A stretch of DNA of 17,838 nucleotides from contig DATEHG010000227.1 in assembly GCA_035279705.1 (NCBI GenBank), forward strand, positions 1 through 17,838, in the 5' to 3' direction. The stretch is from DATEHG01 sp035279705 (GTDB taxonomy: Bacteria; Gemmatimonadota; Gemmatimonadetes; Gemmatimonadales; GWC2-71-9). The notes beneath the pieces were generated by a model. It searched no databases, was not told the origin of the DNA, and saw only the letters and a program-made list of their open reading frames with translations. Position numbers and translations under genes: made by a program. Positions 1-7,294 of this stretch are shown in pieces; position 1 is the first letter of the stretch; the number at the start of each line of letters is the position of its first letter.

Positions 1-1101
1 GTGCAGGGTGGCGGAGACATGGGCGCCATCCCGAATCGCCTCGTCGGCTTCCAGGACTGGACCACCGATCCCGAGGTCAAGGCCAAGTTCGAAAAGGCGT
101 GGGGTGTCACGCTCAAGCCGACCTACGGCAAGAACGTCACCGAGATGTTCGAGGCCATGGAGCACCGTGAGCTCCGGGCCCTCTACGCCATCGGCGAGAA
201 CCCGGCACAGGCGGAGGCGGACGCCACCAGGGCCGAGATGCTGCTGCAGGGTCTCGACCACCTGGTGGTGCAGGACATCTTCCTCACCCGGACGGGTCAG
301 CTGGCCCACGTCGTCCTCCCCGCCACCTCGAGCTGGTGCGAGGCGGAGGGGACGGTCACCAACAGCGAGCGGCGGGTGCAGCGGGTGCGGCCGGCTCTCA
401 AGCCGCCGGGCAACGCCCGCGACGACATGTGGATCATTTCGGATATCGCCCGCCGGCTGGGTGCCGGCTGGGGCCAGCCCACCGCGGAGGAGACCTGGAA
501 CGAGGTGAGGAGGCTGGCGCCGATCATGGCGGGGATGAGCTATGCGCGGCTGGAGAAGGAGAACGGGCTCCACTGGCCGTGCTACGACGAGAATCACCCC
601 GGCGAGCTGTTCCTGCACAGCCGCCTCTGGAAGGACCCCGTCGAGGGCCGGCCCGCGCCGTTCTCGGTGGTGGAGCACAGTCCGCCGGTCGAGATGCCGG
701 ACGCCGAATTCCCGTTCCAGCTCACCACGGGGCGGCGGCTGGACAGCTACAACACGGGGGTCCAGACGGGCGGGTTCAGCTCACCGCTGCGCCGCGGCGA
801 GACGCTGGACATGTCCCCTGAGGATGCCGACAAGCTGGGCCTCATGGACGGCGACCAGGTGCGGGTCTCCTCGCGCCGCGGCAGCGTGGTGGCGCCGGTC
901 CACATCGACCGGAGCCTCCGGGCGGGCCTCGTCTTCATGACTTTCCACTTCCAGGATGAAGTGAAGGTGAACCTGCTCACCATCGACGCCACCGATCCGC
1001 GCTCCGGCACGGCCGAGTTCAAGGCCTGCGCCGTGCGGGTCGAGCCGGTGCGGGCCAGCCGCCCGGTGGCCGTCGCCCGGGCTCCCCAGGCCAAACCCTG
1101 A
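1..1101 (+). CDS. fdhF: Formate dehydrogenase alpha subunit, catalytic part, C-terminal 366 residues (5' end outside window)
   Basis: This is the C-terminal part of a molybdopterin oxidoreductase that would oxidise formate to CO2 in the cytoplasm. The frame is open from base 1, so the start and the active-site Cys/Sec region are not visible. The first residues (QGGGDMGAIPN) correspond to the FDH stretch usually written QGxxDMGxxPN. They are followed by the FDH-typical IGENPAQAEAD (about residues 64-74) and by LPATSSWCEAEGTVTNSERRVQ. The C-terminal third is a molybdopterin-dinucleotide-binding barrel: TTGRRLDSYNTGVQTG, then NLLTIDATDPRSGTAEFKACAVRVE. The gene ends in TGA 14 nt before the diaphorase gene, so the two are probably co-transcribed. 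The family call is firm. Formate rather than another substrate is supported by the NuoEF-like neighbour and by fdhD nearby. Confidence 0.9.
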   Translation: MQGGGDMGAIPNRLVGFQDWTTDPEVKAKFEKAWGVTLKPTYGKNVTEMFEAMEHRELRALYAIGENPAQAEADATRAEMLLQGLDHLVVQDIFLTRTGQLAHVVLPATSSWCEAEGTVTNSERRVQRVRPALKPPGNARDDMWIISDIARRLGAGWGQPTAEETWNEVRRLAPIMAGMSYARLEKENGLHWPCYDENHPGELFLHSRLWKDPVEGRPAPFSVVEHSPPVEMPDAEFPFQLTTGRRLDSYNTGVQTGGFSSPLRRGETLDMSPEDADKLGLMDGDQVRVSSRRGSVVAPVHIDRSLRAGLVFMTFHFQDEVKVNLLTIDATDPRSGTAEFKACAVRVEPVRASRPVAVARAPQAKP

Positions 1102-1115
1102 CCGAGGACTGATCG

Positions 1116-3002
1116 TTGGATCTGCATCTCCTCAACGCCGAGCCCACCGACGAAGAACGGGAAGCGCTCGACCTGTTTCTCGGCACGCCTGAATCGGGGT
1201 GGGAAGGCGGTACCCGTGATCTCCGGCGCGATCCCCACACCGCCAGCGGCGGTCACGCCGCGCGCCAGCAGCGCCACCTCCTGCTTCCGGCGCTGCACGC
1301 GATCCAGTCGCGGGTGGGCTGGATCAGCGAAGGCGGGCTCAATTACATCTGCCAGCGGCTCACCATTCCGCCGGCGGATGCCTACGGTGTCGCCACCTTC
1401 TACGCGCTGCTCTCGACCGTGCCCCGGCCCCGCCGGGTGCTCCATGTCTGCGACGATATCGCCTGCCGCTGCAAAGGCGCCGAGCAGCTCTGTGCCGAGC
1501 TGGAAAAGAGCGTGGGTCCCGCGTGGCATCACGGTCCGGACGGGGATGCCCACCAGGTTCCCGACGATGGCGCAGTGTGGCTCAGGAGCCCCTGCCTGGG
1601 GCTCTGCGATCAGGCGCCCGCGGCACTGCTCACCGTGGCAGGGCAGCAGCCGGTGGAGCGGCTCTTCGGCGGCGTGACGGCTTCAGTCGCCAAGGCCGTG
1701 CTCGGGGGAGACCTGGCTGCCTCCCGCGCGCCGCATCCTCGCCTCGAGCAGGCGGGGGACACTTCACTCCGTCTGCTCCGTCGGGTGGACGTTGTCGACC
1801 CCGCCAGCCTGGACGACTACCGCGCCCACGGCGGATATGAAGGGCTTCGGCGGGCGCTGGAACTCGGCCCCGAAGGCGTCATCCGCGAAGTGACGGACAG
1901 CAAGCTGATGGGGCGGGGCGGGGCGGCCTTTCCCACCGGCCGCAAATGGGACGCCGTCGCCCGCCAGCCGATCCGGCCGCACTACCTGATCTGCAACGGC
2001 GACGAATCGGAGCCCGGCACCTTCAAGGACCGGGCGATCATGGAGGGCGATCCCTTCGCCCTGGTGGAAGCGATGACGATCGCCGCCTATGCCACCGGCT
2101 GCGAGATCGGCTTCCTCTACGTGCGCGGGGAATATCCGCTGGCGATCGAGCGGCTGCAGCACGCCATCGATACCGCCGGCGCCCGCGGCCTGCTCGGCCA
2201 GGACATCATGGGGGCGGGATTCTCCTTCGACCTGGAGATCCGCAAAGGCGCCGGGGCCTACATCTGCGGCGAGGAGACCGCGATCTTCAATTCGATCGAG
2301 GGTTTCCGCGGCGAACCCCGGAACAAGCCCCCCTTCCCGGTCAATTCCGGCGTCTTCGCCAAGCCGACCGTGATCAACAACGTCGAAACGCTGGTCAATG
2401 TGCTCGAGATCATGCGGATCGGAGGACCGGCCTACGCGAAGATCGGCACCGAAGGCTCGACGGGCCCCCGGCTCTTCTGCCTTTCCGGCCACGTGGCGAA
2501 GCCCGGGGTCTACGAGGTGGACTTTGGATCCACCCTGCGGGACCTGCTCAGTCTCGCCGGCGGAGTCGCCGGCAGCGGCCGGATCAAGGCGATCCTGCTC
2601 GGCGGCGCGGCCGGCGGGTTCGTCGGCCCCGATGAACTCGACATTCCCCTCACATTCGAGGGGGTCCGGGCCGCCGGTACCACGCTCGGTTCCGGCGTGA
2701 TCATGGTGTTCGATGATACGGTGGACATGACCGACATCCTGCGCCGGATCGCCGCCTTCTTCCGCGACGAGTCGTGCGGCCAGTGCGTGCCCTGCCGGGT
2801 GGGCACGGTGCGCCAGGAGGAGGCGCTGCACCGGATCCTGGTCGGGAAGCCACGCGGCGGGGTCGGCGGTGAGCTGGCGCTGCTCGAGGAGATCGGAGTC
2901 GCGATGAAAGACGCCAGCATCTGCGGCCTGGGGCAGACCGCCTACAGCGCGGTCGAATCCGCCATCAAGCGGCTGCACCTTCTCGATGGAGCCCCCCGGT
3001 GA
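1116..3002 (+). CDS. NuoE-NuoF-like fusion: NAD-linked diaphorase subunit of formate dehydrogenase
   Basis: This 628-residue protein would pass formate electrons to NAD+. It fuses two subunits that are separate in complex I and in FdsG/FdsB. Residues about 1-185 are a thioredoxin-like NuoE domain with [2Fe-2S] ligands Cys112, Cys117, Cys160 and Cys164. Residues about 215-628 are NuoF-like, with the FMN/NADH-binding glycine-rich GRGGAAFPTGRKW (266-278), CNGDESEPGTFKDRA (293-307), GAGAYICGEETA (378-389), and [4Fe-4S] ligands Cys554, Cys557 and Cys560 in SCGQCVPC plus Cys603. The start is TTG at 1116, with GAGG 8 nt upstream; the opening residues already look family-like. The stop overlaps the next start as GTGA, so translation is probably coupled. 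No break or missing ligand was seen. Confidence 0.93.
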   Translation: MDLHLLNAEPTDEEREALDLFLGTPESGWEGGTRDLRRDPHTASGGHAARQQRHLLLPALHAIQSRVGWISEGGLNYICQRLTIPPADAYGVATFYALLSTVPRPRRVLHVCDDIACRCKGAEQLCAELEKSVGPAWHHGPDGDAHQVPDDGAVWLRSPCLGLCDQAPAALLTVAGQQPVERLFGGVTASVAKAVLGGDLAASRAPHPRLEQAGDTSLRLLRRVDVVDPASLDDYRAHGGYEGLRRALELGPEGVIREVTDSKLMGRGGAAFPTGRKWDAVARQPIRPHYLICNGDESEPGTFKDRAIMEGDPFALVEAMTIAAYATGCEIGFLYVRGEYPLAIERLQHAIDTAGARGLLGQDIMGAGFSFDLEIRKGAGAYICGEETAIFNSIEGFRGEPRNKPPFPVNSGVFAKPTVINNVETLVNVLEIMRIGGPAYAKIGTEGSTGPRLFCLSGHVAKPGVYEVDFGSTLRDLLSLAGGVAGSGRIKAILLGGAAGGFVGPDELDIPLTFEGVRAAGTTLGSGVIMVFDDTVDMTDILRRIAAFFRDESCGQCVPCRVGTVRQEEALHRILVGKPRGGVGGELALLEEIGVAMKDASICGLGQTAYSAVESAIKRLHLLDGAPR

Positions 3003-3964
3003 CCCCGCTCGTCCAGCTGGAGCGCGCCCGCCGGATGGTGGAACTCACCATCGACGGGGACAAGGTGCAGGTGCCCGAAGGCACCACGATCTACGGCGCC
3101 TGCGCGGCACGCGGGCAGGAAATCCCGACGCTCTGCTATCTCGAGACCCTGCATCCGGTCAATGTCTGCCGGGTGTGCGTCGTGGAGGTCGAGGGCTCGC
3201 GGGTGCTGGTGCCGTCCTGCTCCCGCAAGGTCGAGGCCGGCATGGTGGTCAAGACCGACACTCCGCGAGTGCGCCACAGCCGCAAGATGGTGCTGGAGTT
3301 CCTCGCCAGTTCGGTGGATCTCTCCACCACACCTGATGTCGATCGCTGGATCAGCGACTACTCCGCCGATCCGGCGCGCTACGGCCCGCCGGCGCCCGAA
3401 CTCCCGGCCGGTGAACGGGACAGCTACCAGCCGGGTCACCATGCCCCGCCCGATGCGGCGTACGCGGCCCGGGTGGCGCAGCCGACGAAGGTGGATAACG
3501 AGCTCTATGTCCGTGACTATGGCAAGTGCATCCTCTGCTACAAGTGCGTCGAGGCCTGCGGCAAGGATTTCCAGAACACCTATGCGCTCACGGTGGCGGG
3601 GCGGGGCTTCGATGCCCGGATTTCCACCGAGTTTGCCGTGGAGCTGCCTCACTCGGCGTGCGTCTACTGCGGCAACTGCATCGCAGTCTGTCCGACCGGC
3701 GCGCTGATGTTCAAGTCGGAGTTCGACAAGCGGGCGGACGGCACCTGGGACGAGAAGGCGCAGACGGTCACCGATACCATCTGTCCGTACTGCGGAGTGG
3801 GCTGCACCCTGCAGCTGCACGTGCAGGACAACGAAATCGTGAAGGTCACGAGCCCCTTCGATCACGACGTGACTCAGGGCAATCTCTGCATCAAGGGGCG
3901 GTTCGGCTGGCGCTACGTGCAGAACCGCGCCCCCAACGGCGAGGCACCGCGGGGTTCGCAGTAG
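2999..3964 (+). CDS. Iron-sulfur electron-transfer protein equivalent to the N-terminal part of FDH alpha / NuoG, free-standing
   Basis: This 321-residue protein probably bridges the catalytic subunit and the diaphorase. Domains in order: a [2Fe-2S] plant-type ferredoxin domain with Cys46, Cys57, Cys60 and Cys74; a linker (about 95-170) with no cysteine, where NuoG-like proteins usually carry a His(Cys)3 [4Fe-4S] cluster; two [4Fe-4S] ferredoxin motifs (Cys177/180/183/187 and Cys221/224/227/231-Pro); and a molybdopterin Fe4S4 domain CPYCGVGC with Cys262/265/269 and Cys297 in GNLCIKGRFGW. It ends 24 residues after Cys297, exactly where an intact alpha subunit would continue into its catalytic domain. 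The GTG start at 2999 is supported by GGAG 7 nt upstream and the overlap with the diaphorase stop. An internal ATG at 3035 is less likely. The next gene converges, so the catalytic domain does not follow. Confidence 0.88.
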   Translation: MTPLVQLERARRMVELTIDGDKVQVPEGTTIYGACAARGQEIPTLCYLETLHPVNVCRVCVVEVEGSRVLVPSCSRKVEAGMVVKTDTPRVRHSRKMVLEFLASSVDLSTTPDVDRWISDYSADPARYGPPAPELPAGERDSYQPGHHAPPDAAYAARVAQPTKVDNELYVRDYGKCILCYKCVEACGKDFQNTYALTVAGRGFDARISTEFAVELPHSACVYCGNCIAVCPTGALMFKSEFDKRADGTWDEKAQTVTDTICPYCGVGCTLQLHVQDNEIVKVTSPFDHDVTQGNLCIKGRFGWRYVQNRAPNGEAPRGSQ

Positions 3965-4012
3965 GAAAGAGATTGAGGGATTGCAGGACTGAGGGGCGGT
4001 GTGACGTTCGGG

Positions 4013-4063
4013 CCCGCCTGCCCGCCTGCCCGCCTGCCCGCCTGCCCGCCTGCCCGCCTGCCC
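4013..4063. repeat. Tandem array of six perfect CCCGCCTG octamers plus a partial unit
   Basis: Six identical head-to-tail 8-bp units run from 4013 to 4060, followed by CCC at 4061-4063. The array fills the 3' half of the gap between the convergent FDH iron-sulfur gene and fdhD, and its last base is part of the fdhD stop codon (complement of 4063-4065). A looser GATTGAG/GATTGCAG/GACTGAG-like stretch sits just before it (about 3971-3993). Length changes here would alter neither protein. No unit-internal palindrome and no unique spacers were seen, so this is a simple-sequence repeat. Confidence 0.95.
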
Positions 4064-4914
4064 TACGCCGTAATCCTTCCCGGGTGGGTGTACACTGTCA
4101 GCCGATCCCCACGGGCAAATCCCACCAGGGTCAGTCCCGCCTCGTTGGCCACCCGCACCGCCAGCCCGGTTGGCCCCGAGATCGCAGCGAGGAGCGGCGC
4201 CCCCAGCACCGTGGTCTTCTGCACCATTTCGAAGCTGGCCCGGCTGGTGACCAGCACGAATCCGGTCGCGGGGTCGATGCCCCGCCTGACCACCGCGCCC
4301 ACCAGCTTGTCGAGGGCGTTGTGGCGCCCCACGTCCTCGCGCACCAGCTCGACCCGCCCCTCCGCGGTGGCCCACGCGGCCGCGTGGACGGCGCCGCTTT
4401 CGATGTTGATCACCTGCTCAGGGGTCAGCCCAGACACCGCCTCCTCGATGGCGCCCGCCCGGATCGGCTGGCCCGCGGGTACCCGCCGGATCGGCCGCAG
4501 GACGGCGTCGACGCTGTCCGCCCCGCAGATGCCGCATCCGGTCCTGCCGGTGAGTTTGCGGTTCCGCTCGGCGATCACCGCATCGCGCTCCGGCGCCACC
4601 GCCACCTGCAGTTCGATGCCCCGGCTGTAGCGGATCACATCGACGCCGCGGAACTGGTCCGGCCGCTCCACCAGCTCCTCGGTGAGAGTGAACCCGAGGG
4701 CAAAGTCCTCGAGGTCGGCGGGGGTGGCCATCATGACCACATGGGCCTGGCCGTTGTACGCGATGGCGACCGGCACCTCCTCGACGATCCGCTCGACCCG
4801 CGATTCCGCCTTGCCCCCCTGCCAGCGGACCGCCGCCTGGTCCCGCAATGCCTCGGCCGCGCCCAGCCGATTGAGGCCCAGGGCATCCTTCATCTGGGAA
4901 AGATCGGGAGCCAC
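4063..4914 (-). CDS. fdhD: FdhD, sulfurtransferase required for formate dehydrogenase activity
   Basis: FdhD moves sulfur from a cysteine desulfurase to the molybdenum cofactor, an essential activation step for formate dehydrogenases. The 283-residue protein is full length for the family. It contains the conserved GRTGCGICG with the two sulfur-carrying cysteines (Cys127 and Cys130), the ADLEDFALGF region (about 66-75), and the signature REDVGRHNALDK (192-203). The GTG start at 4914 has GGAG 9 nt upstream, lying in the last codons of the response regulator gene whose stop is only 6 nt away; the ATG seven codons later has no comparable site. It is the last gene of the sensor operon and converges on the FDH cluster, which is its obvious client. 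Confidence 0.96.
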   Translation of the reverse strand: MAPDLSQMKDALGLNRLGAAEALRDQAAVRWQGGKAESRVERIVEEVPVAIAYNGQAHVVMMATPADLEDFALGFTLTEELVERPDQFRGVDVIRYSRGIELQVAVAPERDAVIAERNRKLTGRTGCGICGADSVDAVLRPIRRVPAGQPIRAGAIEEAVSGLTPEQVINIESGAVHAAAWATAEGRVELVREDVGRHNALDKLVGAVVRRGIDPATGFVLVTSRASFEMVQKTTVLGAPLLAAISGPTGLAVRVANEAGLTLVGFARGDRLTVYTHPGRITA

Positions 4915-4920
4915 GAGGCT

Positions 4921-5580
4921 TTACTCCGGCTTTCCCGGGGCGTTTTCGTCCTGGCCGACCTGGACGAGGAGGGCGTAGCGCACCAGGCCAAGCTCGGAAT
5001 CGATCCCGAGAGACTGCCGGATCCGCTTGCGGTGAAACGCCACGGTATTGAGGCTCAAATTGAGCTGCTCCGCGATTTCGGCCGAGGAGCGGCCATCGCC
5101 GATCAGGCGGACGACCTCCTGCTGGCGTGGAGTCAGGCGGTTGAGCCCGAGCTGTTTCGGCCCGGTGCCCGTCCGGCTGGTCCGGCGCGCGACGAGGCCC
5201 GAGAGGAACCGCCGCCCCGACATGACTTCGGAGATGGCCACCTTGAGCTCATCCATTCCGGCATCCTTGGGCACGAAACCCTGGGCGCCGGCGTTCAGCG
5301 TGGCGTCCGCCCAGACCCGCTCCGTCTGCATGGTGACGATGAGGATGCGGCACTGGGGCACCTCGGCCCGGAGCTCGCCGATCAGCTCGAGGCCGCTGCG
5401 CCCAGGGAGATTCAGGTCGAGCAGGATGAGATCCGGGAGGTGCTCCCGGGCCGCGGCCAGGACTTTCGAGCCGTGGTCAACGCTGGCGACTACCTCCACC
5501 GCATCGGCGAGCAGGGTGAACATCCCTTCCGCCACGAGGTGGTGGTCCTCCACCAGCATGACACGGGGTTTTTCGGTCAC
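4921..5580 (-). CDS. NarL/LuxR-family response regulator
   Basis: This 219-residue two-domain transcription factor has a receiver domain at residues 1-125 with acidic pocket Glu11/Asp12, phospho-acceptor Asp55 (in LILLDLNLPG), Thr83 and Lys105. A LuxR-type helix-turn-helix follows at about 148-205, with LTPRQQEVVRLIGDG then SAEIAEQLNLSLNTVAFHRKRI. The start is GTG at 5580, overlapping the kinase stop as GTGA. GAGGGG a few bases upstream is a good ribosome site. The frame is open upstream to 5652, but that part overlaps kinase coding sequence and lies outside the receiver fold. The partner is almost certainly the adjacent kinase. Targets are not visible; FDH genes are an inference from context. 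Confidence 0.95.
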   Translation of the reverse strand: MTEKPRVMLVEDHHLVAEGMFTLLADAVEVVASVDHGSKVLAAAREHLPDLILLDLNLPGRSGLELIGELRAEVPQCRILIVTMQTERVWADATLNAGAQGFVPKDAGMDELKVAISEVMSGRRFLSGLVARRTSRTGTGPKQLGLNRLTPRQQEVVRLIGDGRSSAEIAEQLNLSLNTVAFHRKRIRQSLGIDSELGLVRYALLVQVGQDENAPGKPE

Positions 5581-6350
5581 ACATCCCCTCTCAGCCTGGG
5601 AAATCGGGCCTGAACCACCGTGCCGCCATCGGCGCGCGAGGCGACGGTGCATGTTCCCTGCGCCAGAAATGCCCGCTCGCTCATGGCGACCAGGCCCAGG
5701 CCGGCCTCGCGGCGGGGGGCCCGGACGTCGAATCCGCGCCCCTTGTCGGAGATGGTCAGCACGTAGCTCTCCCTCGCTTCGTCGAGATCGAGTTCGGCCT
5801 CCGGCACGCTGGCATGCTTGCCGACGTTGCGGAGCGCTTCCTGGGCGATGCGGTAGATGGCCAGGGCCTGCGGCCCGGTCACCTTCGGCAGTTCCGCCGG
5901 CAGGGCGACCTTCACCCTGAGATCATACGTCCGCTCGATTTCACCCGCCAGACTGGTGAGCGCCGCGTTGAGACCGCCCTTGTCGAGCAGCGCCGGGTGG
6001 AGCCGGTGGGCCAGGCCGCGCAGGACGACCCCCAGGTCCTTGATCTCGGCGCGGACGGCGCCGACCGGATCGGCCCCTCCCTCCGCCGACCGCGGCAGCG
6101 CGGCCGCCAGCCGCTCGCACTCGTGATCGAGCAGGGCGATGCGCTGGAGCGCGTCGTCGTGGACCTCCCGCGCCACCCACGCCCGTTCCTCGTCCTGCCC
6201 CGTCAGCAGCTGACTGGCGTAGTCGCGGTGCAAGGCCAGGAAGCGCCGCTGGTAGAGCAGCAGCGCCAGCCCGAACGCTATGAGTATGACGAAGGCCGCG
6301 AGGAAGGCGGCAACGAAAACCCACCAGAGGGAAGGGGTTGAGTCGGACAC
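5577..6350 (-). CDS. NarX/DesK-type sensor histidine kinase, single membrane helix, no periplasmic domain
   Basis: This 257-residue kinase of the HisKA_3 class has one hydrophobic helix at about 8-32 and a short coiled segment. The dimerisation/phosphoacceptor motif is EERAWVAREVHDDALQR with His64. The HATPase domain has the N box around Asn175 (EALRNVGKHA), DKGRGFD at 202-208 and GLGLVAMSERA at 217-227. There is no extracellular loop, PAS or GAF domain, so it probably takes its signal from another protein. The seven-helix protein encoded immediately upstream is the natural candidate. The GTG start has GAGG 6 nt upstream. The start lies 73 nt inside the preceding gene, yet moving it downstream would remove the membrane helix. 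Its stop overlaps the regulator start. Confidence 0.93.
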   Translation of the reverse strand: MSDSTPSLWWVFVAAFLAAFVILIAFGLALLLYQRRFLALHRDYASQLLTGQDEERAWVAREVHDDALQRIALLDHECERLAAALPRSAEGGADPVGAVRAEIKDLGVVLRGLAHRLHPALLDKGGLNAALTSLAGEIERTYDLRVKVALPAELPKVTGPQALAIYRIAQEALRNVGKHASVPEAELDLDEARESYVLTISDKGRGFDVRAPRREAGLGLVAMSERAFLAQGTCTVASRADGGTVVQARFPRLRGDV

Positions 6351-6967
6351 AGGAGGCCTCGGGTGATGATCAGCATGGCGAGCGCTTCGATAAGCGACCT
6401 GGCGGTGAGGAGGGTCACGAGCAGATCCATGTCGCCCCTCACCAGAACCCTCGCCAACGGAAAAGTGGCCATCTCGTTGGCCATGTAGAGCACCAGCCCG
6501 CCACAGACCCAGAACCAGTCGAACTGGGTGAGGAGCACCCGCTCATCGAGGCTCCGGGAGATCAGGGTGAACAACACCAGTGTCAGAAGCAGGAAGCCGT
6601 TCAGGGTACTGGTCACGTGGCTGAAATTGGCGGTGTCCTCAACCGTGGCGATGAGCACCAGGTTGGTCAGGAAGTAGAGCTGAATGAGCAGGCGCAAGGC
6701 GAGCGCGGATACAGGCCGCGCCTGCCAGCAGGACAGCACCCAGAGCAGCCAGGCTCCCGCGATGGCCTCGGAGAAGTAGTTGAAAACGAGACTGTTCTCG
6801 TGACGGGCACCCAACCAGCGCGTCGCGACGTTCGTGGCGAACAGAAGCAGGCACCACACCGCCACGCCGATCCTGGCCCGGTCCCGGCTTCGGGTGGCCA
6901 GGATGGCGATCGGGGGCGCCAGCTCCGCCACGACGCCGGAGTAGGCCAGGAGCGGTGGGGAAATCAC
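6278..6967 (-). CDS. Seven-helix integral membrane protein, putative sensor partner of the histidine kinase
   Basis: I do not recognise a named family. The 229-residue protein has about seven hydrophobic segments: near residues 5-25, 32-52, 62-82, 86-108, 122-142, 150-173 and 180-204. It ends in a Pro/Ser-rich tail of about 20 residues, and no enzymatic motif is visible. The start is GTG at 6967, 6 nt after the stop of the small gene upstream; a clear Shine-Dalgarno is lacking, so translation may be coupled. Its 3' end overlaps the kinase by 73 nt. Position in the operon and the absence of a sensory domain in the kinase suggest that it detects the signal in the membrane. That role is inferred, while the membrane topology is read directly from the sequence. 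Confidence 0.8.
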   Translation of the reverse strand: MISPPLLAYSGVVAELAPPIAILATRSRDRARIGVAVWCLLLFATNVATRWLGARHENSLVFNYFSEAIAGAWLLWVLSCWQARPVSALALRLLIQLYFLTNLVLIATVEDTANFSHVTSTLNGFLLLTLVLFTLISRSLDERVLLTQFDWFWVCGGLVLYMANEMATFPLARVLVRGDMDLLVTLLTARSLIEALAMLIITRGLLCPTQPLPSGGFSLPPSSRPSSYS

Positions 6968-6973
6968 AGGTGT

Positions 6974-7294
6974 TCAACCCGCCAGCGGGCCGGTGGTGGA
7001 ACAGAACGGCGGGCAGGGAAGCTCCTGCTCGAGAACGGTGCCGGTCGAGAGGTCATCACCCTGGGCGTCTACTGCGACGAGCACGAGATGGCCGGCACCA
7101 GCCGTATCTCTGCCGAAATAGACCCGCAGGCCTGCGCACCCCTTCTGCGCCATCAGCTCGTCGAGACCGCCACTGCGCCAGAACATTCCTGCCTTCGGCG
7201 TCTTGGTGCCGGGGTTAACCTCACGGAACCGCCGCGTGTGAGCCGCTCCTTCGTCGATCGTGATCCTGTGGTCCCGCGGGGGAGGTGTGGCCAT
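6974..7294 (-). CDS. Small uncharacterised protein with conserved-looking core and C-terminal CPPFC motif
   Basis: A 106-residue soluble protein with no signal peptide or membrane helix, opening the sensor operon. The ATG at 7294 has AGAGGA 5 nt upstream, one of the clearest ribosome sites in the window, which argues strongly that it is real. The core GLRVYFGRDTAGAGHLVLVA (about 55-74) followed by VDAQGDDL looks like a compact beta fold. A near-C-terminal CPPFC (two Cys, three apart) could bind metal or be redox active. From memory it resembles a family of small hypothetical proteins common in Bacteroidetes-type genomes, often ending in CPPxC, but I cannot verify this. No function is known to me. 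Co-transcription with the membrane protein, kinase and regulator suggests an accessory or signal-relay role. Confidence 0.75.
   Translation of the reverse strand: MATPPPRDHRITIDEGAAHTRRFREVNPGTKTPKAGMFWRSGGLDELMAQKGCAGLRVYFGRDTAGAGHLVLVAVDAQGDDLSTGTVLEQELPCPPFCSTTGPLAG

Noticed and set aside
1..1101. Selenocysteine at the FDH active site
   Set aside because: The active-site residue lies upstream of the window, so Cys or Sec cannot be decided.
1764..2978. A 404-codon minus-strand open frame antisense to the diaphorase gene
   Set aside because: The plus strand encodes an intact NuoEF-like protein with all ligands; the antisense translation is a compositional shadow.
4013..4063. Possible CRISPR array
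   Set aside because: Units are 8 bp, head to tail, with no spacers and no cas genes.
3526..5613. A 695-codon plus-strand open frame running through the octamer array and antisense to fdhD and the regulator
   Set aside because: No domain match, spans three real genes on both strands, and depends on the repeat array being in frame.
5581..5652. N-terminal extension of the response regulator to 5652
   Set aside because: The extension overlaps kinase coding sequence and lies outside the receiver fold; the GTG at 5580 has a ribosome site and the usual stop-start overlap.
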